Part shown: in pieces, positions 57,606-64,000 of the stretch
Numbering within the stretch: position 1 is the first letter of the stretch
Layout of the letters: each line of letters starts with the position of its first letter
DNA from: Caprella mutica
Taxonomy: Eukaryota; Arthropoda; Malacostraca; Amphipoda; Caprellidae
Reading direction: 5' to 3'
Assembly (NCBI GenBank): GCA_947561585.1
Contig: CANNZV010002530.1
Location: forward strand, 170,882-234,881
DNA length: 64,000 bases
Made by a program: the position numbers and the translations under genes
Notes under the pieces: model-generated
Told to the model about the DNA's origin: nothing
Database searches by the model: none
What the model saw: only the letters and a program-made list of their open reading frames with translations

Positions 57606-58627
57606 CGATAAGTAATTGTAGATATTATTTCTTCTTTGTCGATCTGAACAGTAGCCGAACGTTGGTTCTGACCAATCTCAGAATACAGAAATGAGTTTGA
57701 TGGTGCCTCCGGTACGTATGAAGAACCGGTAATGTGATTGTTATCCATTGCTACCCCTTGATTTCCACCTCTTGGTGTGGAATCATTGATATATGATTGG
57801 TCAGAGAAGGACATACTCCACTGATTATTTCCTTGTAAGTTGGATGGTTGATGCATCTCCCTATTACTATAGGGAATAGTAGTGAGAGGTGTTGGGACGT
57901 AAATAGGCAATGAACTCAAGCTGGAGCTGCACATGGTGCGATCATAGTGTTGGTTTGGAGTATTTTCTAAACGCATTCGCTTAGTGGCGTTTTGTAGTGG
58001 CGTGTCAACACGTGTCTCTGTTTGCTCAAGGTGAGTATTAGCTGGTGCTTCCAACATGATACTGTCAACTATATCGCTAAGATCATTCGAGGTGGACCGA
58101 GTAGACCCGTGTGAGGTAATTACTGGGTCTGCAATTAACAGGGATGATTCAACACTTGTGAAGTCGCTGGCAGAATTTTTTAATTCCTCTTCTGAAAATT
58201 CTCTTGGCAACCAGTTGCTCTTGGTGTTCTCAATCTGTAAATATAATTACAATTAGACCAACTTCAATGAGTACATATATGGTAGAATTAGCAGAATAGT
58301 TCAGTTCAATGAAAACATGATATTTACCCAGACAAATGAAGAACAGTCAGCTTTTGAAGATTTACTACTGTTTCTCCTAAGTTGTACATAGGTCTCCTCC
58401 CACCTTCGCCAAGCTGATATGCATTGTATTTGGATATCGCTTTCTTGGAACATATTGGACAAGAAAAAGGTGCATGCTGAACACTCTGAGGGATCGTAAG
58501 ACTTTGGTTTCCCTTTTATGCATTTGGAGCACCTATCACAGGGATGGTTGATAGTGTTCGATACAATGGACTTCTTGTACCAAGAGGAGTGTTTGCACCT
58601 GAAGTCCTTTAATTGGCAAGTCGACAT
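57536..58627 (-). CDS. Two-exon Cys-rich and Ser/Asn-rich protein of unknown function
   Basis: Exon 1, 58627-58328 (100 codons), starts MSTCQLKDFRCKHSSWYKKS and has a CDRCSKCIKG...SECSACTFF cluster, a possible zinc site, then a basic WRRWEE/VQLRRN helix. Exon 2, 58234-57536, joins in phase 0 (GTCTGG|GTAAAT ... TTTACAG|ATTGAG) and is Ser-, Asn- and Thr-rich with NATKRMRLEN. Total 332 residues. The last 20 or so residues are read from the terminal repeat, so the original C-terminus is probably lost. The N-terminal CxxC cluster recalls the start of some DIRS ORF1 proteins. It could be the 5' part of a related element's gag, or an unrelated gene. The intron is 93 nt. Sits between two satellites. 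Confidence 0.6.
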
Positions 58628-59149
58628 TTTGGCGATCTGAGTGAGAGTAATAACTGTTAGCACAACAAAAGGAAAATAAAAATTTGACATCCTTGTTAGG
58701 TGTGCAATTAACATGTTATATCCATTGAATAGTTTTGAAAATGTACAAACACGTAGACAAATGGTAGCTTATGATTGTATAAAGCACCAATAACTTTCCA
58801 ATAATTGAGAGAAGGTGCCAAAATACAAACTTCAGCTCAAGAATTGGGAGTTTGGAATAGATCATATAGACATTGCTGTTGTATTCTATGCTGATTGTAT
58901 AACTGTCTTTATTATAGACAGGTTAAACATCCGAATACGTTCATCGATAATAGCTAGAACTAAAGCAATTATTCTGCAATTAAACGAGGTGGGATATAGA
59001 ATTCTAGGTTATCAACAGTATATTAATGAAATGGTCATAACTCAAATGCGTTCAGAGATTGATTAATTAATCAGGAGCAATGAGTTAACACTCATGAACA
59101 GAGGAATATATATTTCTTATACTGGATTAGAATACCTATCAATGAAATA
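58628..59149. other. Upstream of the Cys-rich gene; nothing recognised
   Basis: An 83-codon plus-strand frame (58815-59066) has no recognisable similarity or splice partners. The promoter of the minus-strand gene, if any, would lie here; no core motif is convincing. Confidence 0.4.
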
Positions 59150-60755
59150 TCTCTGAATAGATTAATTCATGTACCCAGTGCGTTTGAGGAGAAAACACTA
59201 TTGAATTTCTCAAACCAAACAGGTGGAATTTTTTACGTAGGTAGGTATCAACAGTATATAATTGAAATGTTGACCATCCGATCTGCGTTTGGAGAGTAAT
59301 TAATTAGGTATAAAATACCTAATTCTCTTTTAACCAAACTGCACGGGATAACGTTTCATATAACCACTGGATAAAAACTACCGTGTAATAAAATCGTTTA
59401 AAAAATCTATAAATAGATAAATTAAGTACCCAATGCATTTGTAACAAAGAAAAGCAATGTGCAATTCTTGAACCAAAAAGCGCGGGAAAAAATATTTCAC
59501 GTAGCAAGGTAGTTATCAACAGTATAGGTATTATTTGAAATGTTGACCACCCAAATTGCGTTTGGAGAGTAATTAATTAGGTATAAAATACCTAATTCTC
59601 TTTTAACCAAAATGCACGGGATAACGTTTCATTTAACCACTGTATAAAAACTGCCGTGTAATAAATCAGTTAAAATATCTATAGCTAGATAAATTAACTA
59701 CCCAATGCATTTGTAACAAAGAAAAGCAATGTGCAATTCTTGAACCAAAAAGCGCGGGAAAAAATATTTCACGTAGCAAGGTAGTTATCAACAGTATAGG
59801 TATTATTTGAAATGTTGACCACCCAAATTGCGTTTGGAGAGTAATTAATTAGGTATAAAATACCTAATTCTCTTTTAACCAAACTGCACGGGATAACGTT
59901 TCATATAACCACTGGATAAAAACTACCGTGTAATAAAATCAGTTAAAATATCTATAGCTAGATAAATTAACTACCCAATGCATTTGTAACAAAGAAAAGC
60001 AATGTGCAATTCTTGAACCAAAAAGCGCGGGAAAAAATATTTCACGTAGCAAGGTAGTTATCAACAGTATAGGTATTATTTGAAATGTTGACCACCCAAA
60101 TTGCGTTTGGAGAGTAATTAATTAGGTATAAAATACCTAATTCTCTTTTAACCAAAATGCACGGGATAACGTTTCATTTAACCACTGTTTAAAAAACTGC
60201 CGTGTAATAAATCAGTTAAAATATCTATAGTTAGATAAATTAAGTACCCAATGCATTTGTAACAAAGAAAAGCAATGTGCAATTCTTGAACCAAAAAGCG
60301 CGGGAAAAATATTTTACGTAGGTAGGTAATTGACAACAGTATAGGTATTATTTGAAATGTTGACCACCCAAATTGCGTTTGGAGAGTAATTAATTAGGTA
60401 GGTAGGTATAAAATACCTAATTCTCTTTTAACCAAACAGCACGGGATAACGTTTCATTTAACCACTGGATAAAAACTACCGTGTAATAAAATCATTAAAA
60501 ATATCTAGGTATAATTAGATAAATTAAACCACCCAAAGCGTTTGTAAAATAAAGAAAAGCAAAATACAATTCTTGAACCAAACAGCGCGGGGGAACATTT
60601 TAAATAGGTAGGCATCAACAGTAAAAATTTTGAAATGTTGACCACCCAATCTGCGTTTGTTTGAAGAGTAATTAATTAGGTAGAAACTACCTAACTCTCT
60701 TTCAACCAAAGTGCACGGGATAACATTTCAAATACTGGATAAGAACTACCTAAAT
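59150..60755. repeat. Satellite array, unit about 275 bp, five to six copies
   Basis: The landmark AATGCATTTGTAACAAAGAA recurs at 59431, 59703, 59976 and 60249, with a diverged copy at 60532. Each unit also has ACCAAAAAGCGCGGGAAAAA, GCGTTTGGAGAGTAATTAAT and GCACGGGATAACGTTTCAT. Inner copies are nearly identical and edge copies diverged, as expected for unequal exchange. Small palindromes such as AATTAGGTATAAAATACCTA + ATT recur once per unit. Confidence 0.92.
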
Positions 60756-60977
60756 ATAAAATGAAGTTAAATGGGAAAAAATAACTCTTAACGAGCAAAT
60801 GTATATGGAATAAAAAGCTCTCTACCAGTTAAACTCATCACTCACCAGTGATGCGTAGTTGAATTGCTGGTAGCAGAACACTGGCTAACCTCTCTGCACG
60901 AGATGAGAAGCCGTAGTGAATATACCAAGGAAGTTAAAGTACTGGAACTATAACAACGTCTCTCAGCTACATTATTA

Positions 60978-61715
60978 AGGGCCCCATACACGACACCGAT
61001 TTCCAACTCCAACACCGATCTACAACTCCAACCGCGACCAGATTGGCCCGTGTATGGGCTCCACCAACCCCGATCCAATCACGATTTGCAGATCGTGGTT
61101 GGAGTTGGAGTTGATCAGAATTTTCTGATATTTTATGGGCGGAGCTTAACGTCGGGATTGGGGTTGGAGTGGTGTATGGGCAGAAACGACCAAATCTTTT
61201 CAGTTGTGCTTGGGGGGATATGAAGGTAGAAAACTTGAGGTCTTCGTATGACCTTCCAGTTGCTAAAATATTGCAAAGTACAAGTGAGACGTTCATGTGG
61301 TGTAATAGCCGTCCTCATCATGGTATCTTGTTTTACAATGATTGGTGTGACCAAGGACAAAAGTTCTAGGAAAGTGGGTTCATCCATTCTTAAATAATTC
61401 AAGTAATCCTTTGGTTCTGACCTCAGTTCTTCCAGCAAAACATTATGGGATAACTTATCCCTCTTTTGAAGCCACGACTTGCACCACTTAGATCGTTTTT
61501 TACGTTTTCTATCTGCCTCTAATAACAATGCAACATTCGCCAGGTCATCAGAGTCGAGGTCAGACATTGTTCACAGCACAGATAAGCGATTCAACGGAGA
61601 AAGATAGGACAAATCGATTGGAACGTGTGTGGGCACACCGCCAACTCCAACCCCAACCACGATCTGGCTGTAGATCGGGGTTGGAGTTGGAAATTGGTGT
61701 CGTGTATGGGGCCCT
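60978..61715 (-). mobile_element. PIF/Harbinger element, internally deleted (738 bp)
   Basis: The ends AGGGCCCCATACACGACACC and GGTGTCGTGTATGGGGCCCT are perfect inverted repeats continuing through TTTCCAACTCCAAC, flanked by TTA at 60975-60977 and 61716-61718. Extra internal copies of GGTTGGAGTTGG and GTGTATGGGC lie near 61040-61180 and 61625-61660. It carries a frameshifted N-terminal transposase piece. Confidence 0.95.
61133..61567 (-). pseudogene. Harbinger transposase N-terminus, frameshifted
   Basis: It reads WLQKRDKLSHNVLLEELRSE, YLNYLRMDEPTFLELLSLV and KQDTMMRTAITPHERL. The frame then shifts near 61290, and the continuation ILATGRSYEDLKFSTFISPQ lies in the neighbouring frame. These are the standard first blocks of HARBI1-like nucleases. 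The catalytic DDE part is deleted; what follows is the element's own right-end repeat. Confidence 0.9.
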
Positions 61716-61731
61716 TTAGGTCTGTTTTTCG

Positions 61732-62025
61732 GTCCACTGCTATATACGTAGTAGTGACAACAAAATGACATGTTATCGTGACGTCATTAAGGCAACAGAC
61801 TTTATCGAAAATAAGGGTCAAGTAGTTTGAATAACTGAATACACCATTACTCTTTTCTTATATTGGCAACAAATAAACATTTTTAATAATAAAACACTCT
61901 TCGAATGCCTTAAATTCAATTTTAAAGTGTTGCTGTGATGACGTCACGTACACTAACAGTCTCAATTGTCACTACTACATTCTATATACTCGTAATCCGT
62001 GAATATGCATGTATTAGCAGTGGAC
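61732..62025. mobile_element. Foldback MITE related to 29014-29528
   Basis: GGTCCACTGCTATATACG on the left pairs with TAGCAGTGGAC at the right, and GTAGTAGTGACAA with TTGTCACTACTAC. It shares CGTGACGTCATTAAGGCAAC and GTTGCTGTGATGACGTCAC with the 29 kb family member. Confidence 0.7.
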
Positions 62026-62092
62026 TGGACTACAGACACATTTAAACAAAATGTTAGCCGCCTGGAATATACCGAGTGATTAGAGCTGGTAG

Positions 62093-62322
62093 CTTCCATA
62101 CAGATGGGCGGGGCTTGAGTGTCGCATTGCAGGCACGCTAATTCACACACAAACTCACAAACCAAATGGCATAGTGACATGGAGATTGACGAATTGAGAA
62201 AGTTTAATAACTAAAAACACAAAAAAGTGACAAATATTGCCTAAAATTGCAAAATTATGATAAAATGGGAATAAAATCAAAGTCCAACGGCACAAGGAAT
62301 ATGTTTAACTCAGGACTCGTAT
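62093..62322. repeat. Inverted copy of the Y segment and X tail
   Basis: From GCTTCCATACAGATGGGCGG to CACAAGGAATATGTTTAACT and TTGCTAACAAATA it is the reverse complement of about 47028-47257, nearly identical. The match stops where the flippable core of X would begin. Confidence 0.85.
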
Positions 62323-62339
62323 TGCTAACAAATAAGGAA

Positions 62340-62950
62340 TTAACAGTCCTACAAGAGACGATATAATTTTGGCCACTGGCTCATCACTTAGCTACCTGAT
62401 TATTATTCAATTTACATTTTAATTAGTATATAAGATACCTGCAAATATCATGGATACCTACCAATTAAAATAACCATTAGCTAAATAATAATTAAGCTAT
62501 TAGTCCGACTCTTTAAGCAAAACTTACCCTACCTAATTAGTATTTAGTAATCATACATGTGTGACGCTCCTTTAATAATTTGTTAAGTATAGAGTCAAAT
62601 AATTACACACGCCTAATTAAATATTTGAATATAATGTAGGGTCACGCAGGTAAATTGCAGCCCTTTAATTTTTAATTGCAGCCCTCTCAAGAGAGTCTAA
62701 ACTCTAAAACATTCTGAACCGAAAATAAATCAGTCTTTACTACCAACTAGCTAGGTACGCAAACACAAATAATTAAAACTGCTTACACACCTGAATAGCG
62801 AAAAGTAGGTAGAACTATAATACCTTATGGCTTAAGGGAATATATAAACTTCAAAGTAGGCAAGATCTTATCAACTGTCAGAATGACAGAGATGAAACGC
62901 TAAGCTAATTGATTTGGAGCGTTAGTTATTTTGTTATAACTTACAAAGGT
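62340..62950. other. Gene-free stretch with MITE scraps
   Basis: 62430-62470 has the GATACCTGCAAATATCATGG centre of the TA-flanked MITE family, and 62640-62700 a one-ended copy of the 55978-type MITE. No coding recognised. Confidence 0.5.
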
Positions 62951-62954
62951 ACCT

Positions 62955-63130
62955 AAATTTGTGCTTTAGGTCCCCCACCGATTTTTGATATTTTGATACT
63001 TAATAGGTAAAAGGAGCCATTTTAAAATGTTTTTAATGAATATCATTTGTTGTGGAAACGCTTCGTTTTCGAGATATGCCTAGCGCAATTAATTTCCCGA
63101 TAGGTTAAGTCTGGGGCCGGGGGTCTGGAA
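62955..63130. repeat. Single arm of the foldback repeat seen at 44555-46465
   Basis: CATTTGTTGTGGAAACGCTT and CGAGATATGCCTAGCGCAAT + TAAT match the left arm at 44600-44680. Confidence 0.65.
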
Positions 63131-63177
63131 AGTTACTTTATTTCAGATATAAATAACATCACAGATACGTACATCGA

Positions 63178-63731
63178 AGGGCGTGCCCCCCAAAAAATCG
63201 TTGGGGTCAAGAGCCCCTCCCCCGGTCATGAGCCCCCCGGTCATGAGCCCCCCGGTCATGAGCGCCCCTAGGTCATAAGCCCCCCCCCCCGCTCACGAGC
63301 CCCCCTCCCTGGTCACGAACCCCCCCTGGTCACGAGCCCCCCTGGTCACGAGCCCCCCTGGTCACGAGCCCCCCCTCCCTGTTTTTTATATCCTTATTTA
63401 CTTAGTTAAACAAATGAAGAACTACTTAGATAGAAATAACTGAGAGTTGCTAATGTAGTTTGTTGTATCCGCTAGTTTGTTGTACTGCACACTTCATGAT
63501 TGTTTAATGACCTGGCAGGGGGGTTCGGGGGCGGTACGCCCCCTGATATACATATATTTTATGTCTAATCAGTAATGAACTACATAAGTGTCAATAAGGA
63601 TAAATAATATAAGTAAATAAGGATTTAAAAACCGGGGGGCTCATGACCAGGGGGGGGGCTCTTGACCGGGGGGGGGGGCTCTTGACCGGGGGGGCTCTTG
63701 ACCGTGGGGGGGGGGGGCTTATGACCTACAC
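63178..63731. mobile_element. Element with inverted C/G-rich terminal arrays and an M-family core
   Basis: Left: GGTCATGAGCCCCCC / GGTCACGAGCCCCCCT units repeat about ten times (63215-63385). Right: their complements, GGGGGGCTCTTGACC, repeat about four times (63636-63728). Inside, TATCCTTATTTACTTA pairs with TAAGTAAATAAGGAT. The centre at 63455-63545 is TAGTTTGTTGTACTGCACAC followed by TTCATGATTGTTTAATGACC and GGGTTCGGGGGCG, the core of element M (30228, 37405). Homopolymer runs of G and C may be mis-assembled. Confidence 0.75.
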
Positions 63732-64000
63732 CCGTAAATACTTAGGCTAATATTAATTTGACTAGGTACCTAGCTAATACAGATATAGTAGGCTACCTAC
63801 CGTAGCCTGTAGGTACTAATCACAAATTTTCTAGCAATTAATGATATCCATAGATAAAAAAAGTAGGTATTAGTTAGCAAGGACAGTCTTATTACCTAGC
63901 ACATTTTTAAACCTCTTTACAAAATGACATTAGATCTACCTGCCTTTTTCTTTATTTATATATAGCAGATACAATTTATCATGCACTTACCTTTATAAAC
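63732..64000. other. Window end, nothing recognised
   Basis: AT-rich sequence with no open frame or repeat match that I can support. Confidence 0.5.

Noticed and set aside
58815..59066. 83-codon plus-strand frame upstream of the Cys-rich gene
   Set aside because: No recognisable motif, partner exon or repeat of the frame elsewhere.
63455..63545. tRNA-like or SINE promoter because of GGTTCGGGGGC
   Set aside because: Only a loose B-box resemblance; no A box at the right distance and no cloverleaf could be drawn.

Overview
The window looks like insect chromosomal DNA. It is AT-rich, has two assembly gaps (about 2559-3420 and 22676-23662), carries one multi-exon host gene with GT-AG introns, and is otherwise packed with transposable elements and minisatellites. 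A hemipteran such as a planthopper is my guess only; nothing in the sequence proves it.

Host gene: seven exons on the minus strand between 43760 and 34184 join in frame into a 347-residue protein that I recognise as Failed axon connections (fax/FAXC), a membrane-anchored metaxin/GST-like protein. All six introns obey GT-AG and the exon lengths sum to 1044 nt including the stop. Intron 3 (5.2 kb) holds a 5'-truncated non-LTR retrotransposon, a mosaic element with an expanded 15-bp array, and a 1.4-kb array of 20-bp units. A 21-bp minisatellite begins within a few bases of the stop codon, so it should form the start of the 3' UTR.

Left part (1-33500): no host gene seen. It holds Tc1/mariner remnants, TA-, TTA-, TTAA- and 8-bp-flanked MITEs, a perfect 88-bp-arm hairpin (1383-1570), arrays of 39-, 30- and 32-bp units, a Merlin-type transposase fragment, three TTA/TTAA-type elements placed end to end (19127-21604), and two nested hAT-like elements (26864-32651 and 28447-32156).

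Right part (44500-64000): a hAT-like element with an 8-bp TSD sits inside a foldback repeat and itself carries a dead Tc1 transposase. Next comes a DIRS-type tyrosine-recombinase retrotransposon on the minus strand (about 52312-47680). Its gag, RT-RNase H and recombinase frames are open and the catalytic residues are present. Its first gag exon appears to lie in the inverted terminal repeat, spliced through a 50-nt intron. Further terminal-repeat copies, a decayed second recombinase (52655-52955) and a two-exon Cys-rich gene (58627-57536) suggest overlapping remains of related elements. Two satellites of about 290 and 275 bp flank the Cys-rich gene. A Harbinger element with a frameshifted transposase and a 63.2-63.7 kb element with C/G-rich terminal arrays close the window.

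The most unusual material is the DIRS locus with its split, partly flipped repeats (46878-47437 and 62093-62322), and the family of mosaic elements that share a core but have different, independently expanded terminal minisatellites.
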